Shown: piece after piece, positions 1 to 8,655 of the stretch
How the letters are laid out: every line of letters begins with the position of its first letter
How positions within the stretch are numbered: position 1 is the stretch's first letter
NCBI GenBank assembly: GCA_029063085.1
Contig: JAIDOW010000070.1
Coordinates: 1-64,000 of the forward strand
Direction: 5' to 3'
DNA length: 64,000 nt
Source of the DNA: Lachnospiraceae bacterium
GTDB lineage: Bacteria > Bacillota > Clostridia > Lachnospirales > Lachnospiraceae
Program-made: the position numbers and the translations under genes
The notes under the pieces: model-generated
What the model was told of the DNA's origin: nothing
Databases searched by the model: none
The model's input: only the letters and a program-made list of their open reading frames with translations

Positions 1-228
1 GGGTGAAATCACTGCCGGCTGCTTAGCTGGCGGATTGTCTCATTTTAATTTGTGCTAAATCTTGACATAGGACCAAACCTATGCTGTTCTCTTTAATCTA
101 TTTCTCTGTCTAAACTTCCGCTCTGTTTCAATAATCCTATTATATTCCTATACATATATCTCCCTCAGATATTCTGCTAGTATTTCACAAACCCACATCA
201 TTGTATAAGACTCATCCTCTGCAAATAA

Positions 229-831
229 TCACACCATCTTCTTCGGCAGTTTCAACGCTTTCATATTTTCCAACATCACATTCTTTCGGTTATCACATTC
301 GCCCAAAGCTGCAAGCCACAATTTGCTATCATATCCGCAAAATAATTTCTTTGAATCTTTTTTTAATTGTTTTCTATAATTACTCTCTTCATTATATTTT
401 TGAAACCAAGGCATGACAAACTTTTCAACCGCATCTGTGACATTCTGAAAACTTATCTTTGCGATTTTTTCATCAGCAAAATCCCACCAGATATCCTTAC
501 CGGCTATATATTCTCCTAACCGGTCCCCAAATCCCGTATTCATCCATTTCATAGGAACATATAATGGCATAATTGCTATATTCACTGTAAAGGTTTTTGA
601 ACCATGCCTTTCTTTTTGTAAGTTAATATATTCTAACAAATCAATCTGATTTCTTCTGACATAAGCATTTGTCTTCCATTTCAAAAAGCCTTTCTGTTCC
701 AAGTAATTACCCAATATCTCTTTACTGTACTTTTCAAATGCCGAATCTGCCTCATGCTTATCTATAACAGAAAGCTCCTGCTCTAATCTTATATGGCTTC
801 TATTTCCCTGTAAGGTGAATTTTTTTATCAT
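229..831 (-). CDS. DUF4304-like hypothetical protein
   Basis: A soluble protein of about 200 residues without signal peptide or membrane segment. The pattern resembles DUF4304: an N-terminal helix ending in a 'GFLKWKTNAYVRR' type strand, then 'INLQKERHGSKTFTVNIAI', and a tryptophan-rich middle part. No biochemical function is known for that family. The start was set at the ATG at 831 because GGAGGGG lies just upstream; an in-frame ATG at 876 lacks such a site. The next gene on the right reads the other way, so this is probably a single-gene unit. The family assignment is from pattern memory and is moderate. Confidence 0.6.
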   Translation of the reverse strand: MIKKFTLQGNRSHIRLEQELSVIDKHEADSAFEKYSKEILGNYLEQKGFLKWKTNAYVRRNQIDLLEYINLQKERHGSKTFTVNIAIMPLYVPMKWMNTGFGDRLGEYIAGKDIWWDFADEKIAKISFQNVTDAVEKFVMPWFQKYNEESNYRKQLKKDSKKLFCGYDSKLWLAALGECDNRKNVMLENMKALKLPKKMV

Positions 832-1179
832 GCGCCCCTCCATGAAACCGTATTTTGTATAACTAATATTATACAATAAAATTCATTTTTTGCAACTGTA
901 TATGTCTTATTACCTATATAATATTCATGCTAGTATCTGATAACAAAATATCCCCACCAAAGATATCTCTATAATTTAGAAGCGATAATCCTTCTCTCCT
1001 CCCTAAAATCACATTTATATTCCTATCATATCGCCTTATCGTTTGACCAACAATAAATCAGTCTAACAAACCAGAAAACACATTCCACGCACCATATTGA
1101 GGAATGCCCAATCAAAACATCAAGTAACATCCTGCTTTATCCCATAAACCATTTATTATCAACAAAATTTATCAAAAAA

Positions 1180-1208
1180 TTGACTTTTTCCGATTCCCAT
1201 TTTATAAT
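1180..1208 (+). promoter_or_regulatory. Sigma-A promoter of blaI-blaR1
   Basis: TTGACT at 1180-1185 and a perfect TATAAT at 1203-1208 are separated by exactly 17 bases. Transcription would start near 1215, inside the dyad at 1211-1230, so a bound repressor would block initiation. Confidence 0.85.
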
Positions 1209-1210
1209 CT

Positions 1211-1230
1211 ATATTACACTCGTAAGATTT
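1211..1230 (+). promoter_or_regulatory. BlaI/MecI-type operator at blaI promoter
   Basis: ATATTACACTCGTAAGATTT contains the dyad TTAC-N4-GTAA, close to the TACA/TGTA cores of BlaI/MecI operators. It covers the expected transcription start. Two near-copies, at 7106-7125 and 7052-7071, lie in front of the PBP gene, with the shared consensus ATATTAC-N4-GTARGATT. BlaI binding is inferred. Confidence 0.8.
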
Positions 1231-1244
1231 GAGGAGGGTTAAAA

Positions 1245-1631
1245 GTGAAAAAACTGCCACAAATTTCAGAAGCAGAATTTGAAGTGATGAAAGTCATATG
1301 GAAACACGCACCAATCAATACCAATGAAATAACAGAAAAATTAACACAGACCACCACATGGAGTCCTAAAACAATACAGACTTTGATAAAGCGGCTTGTA
1401 ACAAAAGGGGCTCTTTCTTATGAAAAGCAAAGCCGGGTATTCGTTTACACACCTTTGATCGAAGAAAAGGAATACATCGGACAGGAAAGTCATTCTTTTC
1501 TTGAACGCTATTATGACGGAAATATTACAGCAATGCTTTCTGCCTATATTGAAGATGATAAACTCTCCGAATCGGAAATAGACACTCTGCGTTCCCTTCT
1601 CTCAAAGGGTTCAAAAAACAGGAGGCATTAA
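1245..1631 (+). CDS. blaI: BlaI/MecI-family beta-lactam response repressor
   Basis: 128-residue winged-helix repressor, the usual length for BlaI/MecI. The N-terminal half (about 1-75) has the family pattern 'ISEAEFEVMKVIW...TWSPKTIQTLIKRLVTKGAL', and the C-terminal helices provide dimerisation. Family members hold their operator until the BlaR1 signal triggers proteolysis. The start is GTG with GAGGAGG 8 bases upstream. The stop is one base from the blaR1 ATG, so the two are co-transcribed. In staphylococcal BlaI/MecI the repressor is cut at Asn-Phe in 'LNFVE'; here the aligned stretch reads 'LSAYIEDDKLS', so that bond is not conserved. Confidence 0.9.
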   Translation: MKKLPQISEAEFEVMKVIWKHAPINTNEITEKLTQTTTWSPKTIQTLIKRLVTKGALSYEKQSRVFVYTPLIEEKEYIGQESHSFLERYYDGNITAMLSAYIEDDKLSESEIDTLRSLLSKGSKNRRH

Positions 1632-1632
1632 T

Positions 1633-3471
1633 ATGGCAGATTTTGGAATACGCTTTTTCCTATGCAACATTTTTATTTGCATTATCATTGGCATACTTCT
1701 TATAGCAAAAAGGGCATTAAAAAACCATCTGACCAGCAGAATGCAATTCAATTTATGGTTTCTGCTGCTTGGGATTCTTGCCGTCCCATTTATTCCTCTT
1801 CGTTCGATTGGAGTTCCACAGGTTCTCGCATGGATTGAAACATGGAAAAATACCGCATTATCAAACAAGGGAACGATTACAGAAACAGCTGCAAGCCAAA
1901 ATATATCCGGCACTGTAAAACAAATAAATGACTATGCACTGTCCGTCAGCAATGAAACACCGTCTATTGTTGGACTTATATTGTGCGGGATATGGCTGGC
2001 TGGCATTATAGTCATGCTTTTATTAGTTGTAAGATCAGTATCCCGCTTAAACACTTTGAAAAAGTCTGCGCTCCCTTTGCAAAACAAAACCATTCGTACA
2101 TTATATAATAGCTGTTTACAGGAGATGAAGATAAAAAGAAATATTCCTATTTACAGCACTGCCTTTTTGAAATCCCCTATTATTGTCGGATTATTCAAAC
2201 CATGTATTTATCTGCCGATTCACCTGATATCAGATTTCCTTGTTGATGCCGAAAGGCATAAAGGACCCAGAGGGTGTTTTAATGCTGCGGATATGCGTTA
2301 TATGCTGTTGCATGAATTACAACATTACAGACACAAAGATACTCTGGCTGGTTTCTTTATGAACCTTGCCGGCATATTCTACTGGTGTAATCCTTTGGTG
2401 TGGTACGCATTGAAAGAAATGCGTAATGACAGGGAAATTGCCTGCGATACTTCTGTCCTGAAGTTTCTTGAAGAGAATGAATATGAAGATTACGGAAACA
2501 CACTGATCAACCTGGCAGAAAAAATTTCACTTACACCATTCCCTTTTGCTGCCGGAATCAGAGGAAGCATGAAACAAATGCAACGGAGAATCACTAATAT
2601 TTCTTCTTATCAAAAGCCTTCCGTTTACAGGAAATTAAAAGGGCTTGCTGCTTTTGCTGTTATTGCAGTTATTCTTTTGGGATTTACCCCCATGCTGTCC
2701 ACCTATGCCGCGGAGCAGAACCCGTATCAATGGAACATCTCCCATGAAAAAGTTTCCACAATTGATTTATCTTCCTATTTCAATGGATATGAGGGCAGTT
2801 TCGTTCTATATGATTTAGAAGGCGATACATGGAATATTTATGATATGGACCATGCCACTTTAAGAACATCTCCAGACTCCACCTATAAGATATATGATGC
2901 ACTGTTTGGTTTGGAAGAAGGTATCATTTCACCAGATGATTCTTTCATTGCATGGAACGGAACAGAATACCCATTTGAAGCATGGAACACGAATCAGGAC
3001 TTATATTCTGCGATGCAGTCCTCCGTCAACTGGTATTTTCAGGAAATAGATGAGCAGCTTGGTTCTTCTGCTATTCAAAGCTACATCAGGAAAATTGGAT
3101 ATGGAAATGAGAACATCCAATCCAACCTCTCCTCTTACTGGATGCAGTCCTCCCTGAAAATCTCTCCGGTAGAGCAGGTTGCGCTTTTGACAGACCTCTA
3201 TCACAATCGCTTTGGCTTTACTCTGGAAAATGTAAATGCCATAAAAGATTCCATTTGCCTATATTCATCTGAACACAAAAATTTTTACGGAAAAACCGGA
3301 ACCGGAAGTGTAGACAATCAGGATGTGAACGGCTGGTTTGTAGGCTATATCGAAGCTAATGGCAGCACATACTTTTTTGCCACTAACATACAAAGTACCT
3401 CTGATGCTACCGGAAGTAAGGCAGCAGAAATCACAAAAGCTGCCTTATCTGATTTAAACCTCTGGCAGTGA
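1633..3471 (+). CDS. blaR1: BlaR1/MecR1 beta-lactam sensor-transducer
   Basis: 612 residues, close to the usual 585-600. The N-terminal half is a membrane M56 metalloprotease with several hydrophobic helices (about 5-20, 34-55, 115-137, 340-360) and a zinc motif HELQH at 227-231, followed by the family pattern 'NPLVWYALKEMRNDREIACD'. The extracellular C-terminal half is a class D beta-lactamase-like sensor with STYK (Ser416-Lys419), SVN (464-466) and KTG (from Lys554). Acylation of Ser416 by a beta-lactam is expected to activate the cytoplasmic protease and relieve BlaI repression. All key residues are present, so the sensor looks functional. Confidence 0.93.
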   Translation: MADFGIRFFLCNIFICIIIGILLIAKRALKNHLTSRMQFNLWFLLLGILAVPFIPLRSIGVPQVLAWIETWKNTALSNKGTITETAASQNISGTVKQINDYALSVSNETPSIVGLILCGIWLAGIIVMLLLVVRSVSRLNTLKKSALPLQNKTIRTLYNSCLQEMKIKRNIPIYSTAFLKSPIIVGLFKPCIYLPIHLISDFLVDAERHKGPRGCFNAADMRYMLLHELQHYRHKDTLAGFFMNLAGIFYWCNPLVWYALKEMRNDREIACDTSVLKFLEENEYEDYGNTLINLAEKISLTPFPFAAGIRGSMKQMQRRITNISSYQKPSVYRKLKGLAAFAVIAVILLGFTPMLSTYAAEQNPYQWNISHEKVSTIDLSSYFNGYEGSFVLYDLEGDTWNIYDMDHATLRTSPDSTYKIYDALFGLEEGIISPDDSFIAWNGTEYPFEAWNTNQDLYSAMQSSVNWYFQEIDEQLGSSAIQSYIRKIGYGNENIQSNLSSYWMQSSLKISPVEQVALLTDLYHNRFGFTLENVNAIKDSICLYSSEHKNFYGKTGTGSVDNQDVNGWFVGYIEANGSTYFFATNIQSTSDATGSKAAEITKAALSDLNLWQ

Positions 3472-3491
3472 CATACCTATAGTATGTCACT
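3467..3491. terminator. Hairpin at the blaR1 stop codon
   Basis: AGTGACATAC (3467-3476) and GTATGTCACT (3482-3491) form a perfect 10-bp stem with a 5-base loop overlapping the blaR1 stop. A short T-run begins only about 8 bases later, so it is a weak terminator candidate between convergent units. Confidence 0.5.
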
Positions 3492-3570
3492 CACCACTCT
3501 TTTATAATCCCTTTCATACTGTAGATAAAGCCCAACAAAAACTGTTCACTTTTCATCATGATGCTGTATA

Positions 3571-4935
3571 TCATTGCCTGTTGATACGGTATTGATAATC
3601 TGGTATATCATTTATTCCATCATTCAAAATTTTATTCCCTAAATATCTAAAACTTCCATCCTCAGAAAACCTGACTGTAAGCTCATGGGTTATCACTGCA
3701 TCATTGCATAAAATCATCTGACACACCGCATCCACTGTCAAAACAACTGTCCCATCCTCGTCTTCCTTAATACGTGTGACTTCCGGAAAAGATGTTCCAA
3801 AATAGGTAGGAGAATAATTAAAACAGCATAACCGTTCCCATACATAAGTCTGTTTTTGTTCGTCAAATACAGCATATGTTTGTATTTTCTCCCCTGTTAT
3901 CGGAAGATACTCCATTATCAAACTTTCAAATTCTTCCTTTGGTATCCCATCGGGATAATTTTCAGAATCAAATTTTTCCCCATATTTCATTGCATACAAA
4001 TATTCATATAATCCATTATAATCTAAATCTTCCATATTTTCTGTATCCCAATTAGAACATAAAAGATTATTTCCCTGATAAGCTAATCCAAGTACGCACT
4101 TCTCGGACATTTCCCTGTTTTCATCTGTCATCGGCTTTATTCTAAGCATACAGCTTCCATCAACAATTTCCGTCACTTCCGGCGGCTCTGGTACACACAG
4201 CTCATAACAAAACCAGCCTTTATTTGTATATTTCCATTCTTTAATCCTGGTATAGGAAGTATAGGTTATCTTCGGCTCATTTTCATCATCCCATACCGCC
4301 AAAACTCTTAATACATACATATCTGTCCCGTCATAAATAAATTTCATTCTCCCTATACCTCCCCCGGAATGCATTTCATATACGACTGCCGATCCGCTTA
4401 CTCCTTCCATACATTTCTTAAGGAAATCATCTACACGCTCGAAGTTTTCCATATTGGCGTATATTTCTGTCATTATAATTGGATTGTTTGTTTTCTTTAA
4501 TATATCCTGCATTTCAGATACCACTTTATCAGAAAGAACAACATTAATAGCATCACCTTTGTCTGCCTGTATATAAATTTCACGAATGTGCTCCATCATT
4601 TTTTTGCAGTCATCTTCTGCCTCTTTCCCTTCACGGACATCTACCGGAAGGTCATAGCCTTTTTCTATTTGCTCCGCTAAAGTTTCCTCTGATGCCGGCT
4701 CTTTTGCATTCTCAACAACAGAAGAACGCTTATCTGGTATTTGATCTTTCTTTCCAAAGACAAACACAAATACACTTAACGCCAGTACTACAGCCAGAAT
4801 AATCGTTATCATGTTAATTATTGTCAATAAGAGATATTTTCTATTCTTTCCGTCTTTATTCCCCAACGGCATCAAGGTATCCTTTAGGTTTTTCAAGCCA
4901 CTTTTCCAAAACCTGTTTATCTTTTTCAACCACAT
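3571..4935 (-). CDS. Membrane-anchored protein downstream of the PBP2a-like gene
   Basis: 454 residues. A basic N-terminus and one transmembrane helix at about 36-61 are followed by a long, mostly beta-rich exterior part; I recognise no family. The ATG at 4935 has GGAGGAAGC upstream and lies 80 bases inside the end of the PBP gene, so the two are read from one transcript and probably translationally coupled. A later in-frame ATG at 4872 is possible. Co-transcription with a repressor-controlled transpeptidase suggests a role in wall synthesis or beta-lactam tolerance. That is inference from context only. Confidence 0.7.
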   Translation of the reverse strand: MWLKKINRFWKSGLKNLKDTLMPLGNKDGKNRKYLLLTIINMITIILAVVLALSVFVFVFGKKDQIPDKRSSVVENAKEPASEETLAEQIEKGYDLPVDVREGKEAEDDCKKMMEHIREIYIQADKGDAINVVLSDKVVSEMQDILKKTNNPIIMTEIYANMENFERVDDFLKKCMEGVSGSAVVYEMHSGGGIGRMKFIYDGTDMYVLRVLAVWDDENEPKITYTSYTRIKEWKYTNKGWFCYELCVPEPPEVTEIVDGSCMLRIKPMTDENREMSEKCVLGLAYQGNNLLCSNWDTENMEDLDYNGLYEYLYAMKYGEKFDSENYPDGIPKEEFESLIMEYLPITGEKIQTYAVFDEQKQTYVWERLCCFNYSPTYFGTSFPEVTRIKEDEDGTVVLTVDAVCQMILCNDAVITHELTVRFSEDGSFRYLGNKILNDGINDIPDYQYRINRQ

Positions 4936-7000
4936 AGCCGCTTCCTCCCCTCTCTTTTACATCCTCAACCATACTGACAATCAGGATTGGATTTTCCACT
5001 GTTTTTTCCGCTGTAAAAATGACAAACCATCCAAGTTCTGTACCGGAAGTATCCTCCTTAGATGCCTTGATTTCTGCCGTTCCGGTTTTTCCCGCCAGCA
5101 CAATATCTTTCCGGTGTGCCGCATATCCGGTTCCATGGGAATCATTTACCACCTTTTTAATCCCCTCTAATACCAGATTCACATTATTTACTGAAAAAGC
5201 ATTAGGAATCCAATACTTCGTTTCAGCTTTCCGATTATATATCAATGACGGTTTTACCACATTTCCTTCATTGCAGAAAGCCGTATAAATACACGCCAAA
5301 TGCAGGGGATTTACCAAAATCTGCCCCTGTCCATAGCCACTGTCTGCCAGTTGTATTTCCGTTTCAATATTTTCCGTGTTAGAATATTGCGACTGCGCCA
5401 TCACAATTTCAAACGGTAAGTCTTCCCGAAAACCTAAGCGCAGCAGAGATTCTTTCATTTCTTCTGCACCGATTTTCAATGCCGCTTTTGCGAAATAAAT
5501 ATTATCAGAATAAATCAATGCATTTTCTAAAACAACCGGATTATAAGCATGGAGCGTTGTTACATAATACGAACCCCATGAAGCGTCCTTCTGCCAGCTT
5601 AACCCCACATTTCCATAATCTTCATTCGGATCAACGGCCCCTGATTCCAAACCGATTGCCGCAGTAATTGGTTTAAATGTAGAACCGGGACACCACACCT
5701 GCCGGAAACGGTTATACATTGGTTTATTTTCATCTTCATTCAATGCCTCCCATTTTTCACTGGATAATCCCATGATAAAATCATTGTTATCATAAGACGG
5801 TGTACTTACCAATGCCAATACTTCCCCTGTATATGGATTCATCGCTACAGAACAGCCTTTATCATTCTGAAATTGCTCATACAAAGATTTTTGAAGTTCT
5901 GAATCTATTGTGAGTTTTATATCTTTTCCATCCTCAACCATGCGGCAGGCAATCTCCTCTTTTTCATTTCCATCTGAATCTACAATATAAATCCGGCACC
6001 CGTTCTGTCCTTTTAATTCCTTTTCGAATAATCCCTCTGCCCCGCCTCTTCCAATTACACTGTTTGCCGTATATCCTTCCCCGGCATGCTGTTCCAAATC
6101 CTCTGCTGTCACATTCTGAACATAACCAACCAAATGCGCCGCTGCATCTTTTAATGGATACGACCTTACTTCTGTATCAGAAATCATAACTCCCGGTATC
6201 TCTAACAGCTTCTGCTGCCTTTCATGCTCTTCCAAAATTTCCTCATCCGGTTTTAATGATCTCAGTTCTATTTCCTCAACTTTTTTCACTGTCTTAACCG
6301 GAACAAAAGAATCCTCTTTTACCCATTTTTCCGATAATTTCTTTTCTATTTCATCTGTCTTCATGCCCAATAAATCCGCAATCTGCTCTATGGAGCGATT
6401 CCGATTTTCCAACTTTCCTGGCACAATTCCCACAGAAGATGCAACACCCTTACCTGCAAGAATACATCCATTCCGGTCTAATATTTCTCCCCGTTTTGCC
6501 TGTGCATCAGACACCCTTACTTTATCCTCTTTGGATAACCCCGGATAAATCAGGGAATCCGTCCATACCAGTTTGTAACCATCTTCTTTTTTTAGAAAAT
6601 AGGCTTCATTCTCAAAGCTAATATTTCCAGCGACAGTATCAAAAGCTGTCTGATATTGCACCATGTTTTTTTCCTCGTTGTATGAAAGAATCGTAACCGT
6701 CATTTTTTGTGCTTCCATGCCCTCATAAATAGCAGAATTGCGTTTTACAAAATCTTCCTCACTTATTTGTCCGGAAGCTTCAGCATCAATCATCTGATAC
6801 ATTTCCTCGTAATTACGCTCTGAAATGCAATCCATATATGTGAGGATCAATTCATCCGGTTTGGTCAAATTTCTCTTTTCTTCAGCAAAAATCAATATAT
6901 ATGCTACTATACCTAATGGAACTACTGCCAGAATACTTACAATAACCCCTAAGAGCTTTCTTGTTTTCTTTCTTCTATGCCTGCTTTTCTTTTTCGCCAT
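4856..7000 (-). CDS. MecA/PBP2a-like class B penicillin-binding protein
   Basis: 714-residue transpeptidase that would cross-link peptidoglycan outside the membrane. It has a basic N-terminus, one membrane anchor (about 17-39), an NTF2-like MecA_N domain (about 47-155), a PBP dimerisation domain ('RGEILDRNG' near 165 to about 350), and the transpeptidase domain with STFK (Ser440-Lys443), SDN (498-500) and KTGTA (from Lys638). The MecA_N domain marks the PBP2a/PBP3 group that includes low-affinity resistance proteins. Length is close to S. aureus PBP2a (668). GGAGGACAG precedes the ATG. The promoter carries the same dyads as blaI, so it should be induced by beta-lactams. Low affinity itself is not provable from sequence. 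Confidence 0.9.
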   Translation of the reverse strand: MAKKKSRHRRKKTRKLLGVIVSILAVVPLGIVAYILIFAEEKRNLTKPDELILTYMDCISERNYEEMYQMIDAEASGQISEEDFVKRNSAIYEGMEAQKMTVTILSYNEEKNMVQYQTAFDTVAGNISFENEAYFLKKEDGYKLVWTDSLIYPGLSKEDKVRVSDAQAKRGEILDRNGCILAGKGVASSVGIVPGKLENRNRSIEQIADLLGMKTDEIEKKLSEKWVKEDSFVPVKTVKKVEEIELRSLKPDEEILEEHERQQKLLEIPGVMISDTEVRSYPLKDAAAHLVGYVQNVTAEDLEQHAGEGYTANSVIGRGGAEGLFEKELKGQNGCRIYIVDSDGNEKEEIACRMVEDGKDIKLTIDSELQKSLYEQFQNDKGCSVAMNPYTGEVLALVSTPSYDNNDFIMGLSSEKWEALNEDENKPMYNRFRQVWCPGSTFKPITAAIGLESGAVDPNEDYGNVGLSWQKDASWGSYYVTTLHAYNPVVLENALIYSDNIYFAKAALKIGAEEMKESLLRLGFREDLPFEIVMAQSQYSNTENIETEIQLADSGYGQGQILVNPLHLACIYTAFCNEGNVVKPSLIYNRKAETKYWIPNAFSVNNVNLVLEGIKKVVNDSHGTGYAAHRKDIVLAGKTGTAEIKASKEDTSGTELGWFVIFTAEKTVENPILIVSMVEDVKERGGSGYVVEKDKQVLEKWLEKPKGYLDAVGE

Positions 7001-7051
7001 AACCTGTCCTCCAAATTAAACTAATAAAGATAAATATTTCTTTGTCCTCAA

Positions 7052-7071
7052 ATATTACCTTTGTAAGATTA
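7052..7071 (-). promoter_or_regulatory. Second BlaI-type operator, PBP leader
   Basis: ATATTACCTTTGTAAGATTA matches the 1211 site in flanks and TTAC-N4-GTAA core. It lies in the 5' untranslated region of the PBP gene, about 45 bases downstream of the promoter site at 7106, suggesting paired repressor binding or a roadblock. Confidence 0.65.
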
Positions 7072-7105
7072 GGAGATAAAAAAATATATTCTCTTCCTAA
7101 CCCAA

Positions 7106-7134
7106 ATATTACACCTGTAGGATTTTTAAGTCAA
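7106..7134 (-). promoter_or_regulatory. PBP promoter with overlapping BlaI operator
   Basis: On the minus strand TTGACT (complement of 7129-7134), a 17-base spacer and TAATAT (complement of 7106-7111) form a promoter. The dyad ATATTACACCTGTAGGATTT (7106-7125, core TACA-CC-TGTA) covers the -10 and most of the spacer. It differs from the blaI site at only 3 of 20 positions. Confidence 0.82.
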
Positions 7135-7408
7135 GTAAAATAAAAAGTTCTTCTTTATTCCCAATGCAAGCCAAAATATCTATATCCAATATCACCATAT
7201 GGATTTGGTTGTCCTGTTTACCCATATAAAAAGACCTTCTGCGATAGATATAATAATTATACCATACAGAAAGTCATGATTCTTTAGTTTATCAACAAGT
7301 TCACTTTGGAATAGTCCCCAAATTTACCTATTATTTATCTGTTCTTAATACACTAATCTATACAAATTATATTCTAATTTTCATACAAAGTCCTGAATCA
7401 ATAAAATA
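7135..7408. other. Intergenic region, no gene seen
   Basis: AT-rich stretch between the PBP promoter and the lipoprotein stop. I see no open frame with a ribosome site and no strong terminator hairpin. Confidence 0.5.
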
Positions 7409-8116
7409 TTATTCTTTTTCATAAGACACCTGAATCATATACTGCCCTCTCACCTGAGTATCAAATAATATCAATGTTACTTCTCTATCATCAATCATGA
7501 AATTGTATAATTTAAAGAGGATATTTTCGCTACTAGTTTTTGTAGCATTTTCATTCAAATAGTCGTAATAATCATCAAAAGCTTCATTTAAATCACTCAG
7601 CATAGAATAATAATAATAGTTCCCAATTTTATCAATATCATCTACGCCTTCTTTGCTACTATCAGGCTGATTACTTACAATTTCGCCGAACTTCAATAAA
7701 CTTATTCCACTATAACATTTCTCTTGAATTTTTTGACTTAATGTTTCTTTTATATCTGAATACTTATCATTTATTTCCTCTATCTTTTCTTTTGCATCTT
7801 TTATCTTATTTTCATCAATTAGACTTTGGATTTCATTACTTATCTGTTCCTTTTTCGTATTCTCTGTCTCTACAAGCTGATCATATTTGTTTCTTGCTAC
7901 AACCAAGGTCTGATAATAATCTAGTTGTTCTTTTTCTTTGTCTGCCAACTTTGAATACCCATTTTCCGCCTCTTCTATAGCATCTCCACTTTCCAAACTA
8001 ACTGTACCTATTGCCTGAATTTTTTCATCAACTTCTTTTGCTGCTTTACTTTTACCACAAGCTGATAACGATATACACATAAATAACGATACTAAAATCA
8101 ACAATACTTTTTTCAT
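7409..8116 (-). CDS. Lipoprotein of unknown function
   Basis: 235 residues. The N-terminal signal MKKVLLILVSLFMCISLSAC ends in the lipobox LSAC, so the mature protein should be lipid-anchored at Cys20 outside the membrane. Residues 28-125 are helical and charged, with the pattern 'SGDAIEEAENGYSKLADKEKEQLDYYQTLVVARNKYDQL' seen in FIVAR-like helical bundles of Firmicutes surface proteins. The C-terminal 90 residues are mixed and unrecognised. It has its own promoter and stands alone. Function unknown. Confidence 0.75.
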   Translation of the reverse strand: MKKVLLILVSLFMCISLSACGKSKAAKEVDEKIQAIGTVSLESGDAIEEAENGYSKLADKEKEQLDYYQTLVVARNKYDQLVETENTKKEQISNEIQSLIDENKIKDAKEKIEEINDKYSDIKETLSQKIQEKCYSGISLLKFGEIVSNQPDSSKEGVDDIDKIGNYYYYSMLSDLNEAFDDYYDYLNENATKTSSENILFKLYNFMIDDREVTLILFDTQVRGQYMIQVSYEKE

Positions 8117-8160
8117 ATATTTTCCTCCGCTTAATATTATAAGTCAATATTTGTTTATAA

Positions 8161-8189
8161 TTATACTTATAATATCATTTTATGTCAAT
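8161..8189 (-). promoter_or_regulatory. Promoter of the lipoprotein gene
   Basis: On the minus strand TTGACA (complement of 8184-8189), 17 bases, and perfect TATAAT (complement of 8161-8166). It lies 45 bases upstream of the start codon. Confidence 0.75.
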
Positions 8190-8655
8190 ATTACATTATA
8201 AAAAATTATAATATCAATAATATCTTTAACATCCATCTTAGTTTTTGCTAATATATTCTCTGCATTATTTTCTTGAAGTATTTCTTGAGCAATATATATC
8301 ATAACATATTTTTCGCATATTGGGATCTATACTATAAAAGTAGATACAGACATACACTATATAGTACAATGAATCACATAAAAACGATTTTTCTTATTTA
8401 TATAGGCAGTTACAACAGATATGATTATAATTTTAATAATTCGCCTCATTTCAACCATTGAAATTGATGACGGCAAAATTCTTACTGCTAAACAGATAAA
8501 AGGACTTCAAAAACGCCAAATGATGATTGGTTATTAAAAATCGATAGATTCCGCTTTATCGTGATAATCATACAGACTTCTAGCTTTAAAATCATGAATA
8601 CATTTTCCAATCCATTTCATAACCTCTGGCTTTCACCAAACATCAACCGACCTCA
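8190..8655. other. Very AT-rich gap with one possible ORF remnant
   Basis: No complete gene. A short plus-strand frame from ATG 8421 to TAA 8537 encodes a protein-like tail containing 'EIDDGKILTAKQIKGLQKRQ'. It has no clear ribosome site and may be the 3' end of a decayed gene. The rest is AT-rich DNA without recognisable signals. Confidence 0.35.

Larger units (their letters stand above)
877..1244. other. AT-rich intergenic region upstream of blaI
   Basis: No convincing gene. It holds the divergent 5' flanks of the DUF4304-like gene and of blaI. Only the last 65 bases, the blaI promoter and operator, can be interpreted; they are listed separately. Confidence 0.6.

Noticed and set aside
2..58. 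Open frame of 18 codons from the left edge to TAA ('GEITAGCLAGGLSHFNLC')
   Set aside because: Too short to assign. It could be the 3' end of a gene outside the window, but nothing confirms coding.
3467..3491. Hairpin after blaR1 as a fourth BlaI operator
   Set aside because: TGACATAC/GTATGTCA lacks the ATATTAC...GTARGATT frame and lies at a gene end, not at a promoter.
8273..8461. 62-codon plus-strand ORF in the AT-rich gap
   Set aside because: No ribosome site, low-complexity tyrosine/asparagine-rich content, and it overlaps another protein-like frame.
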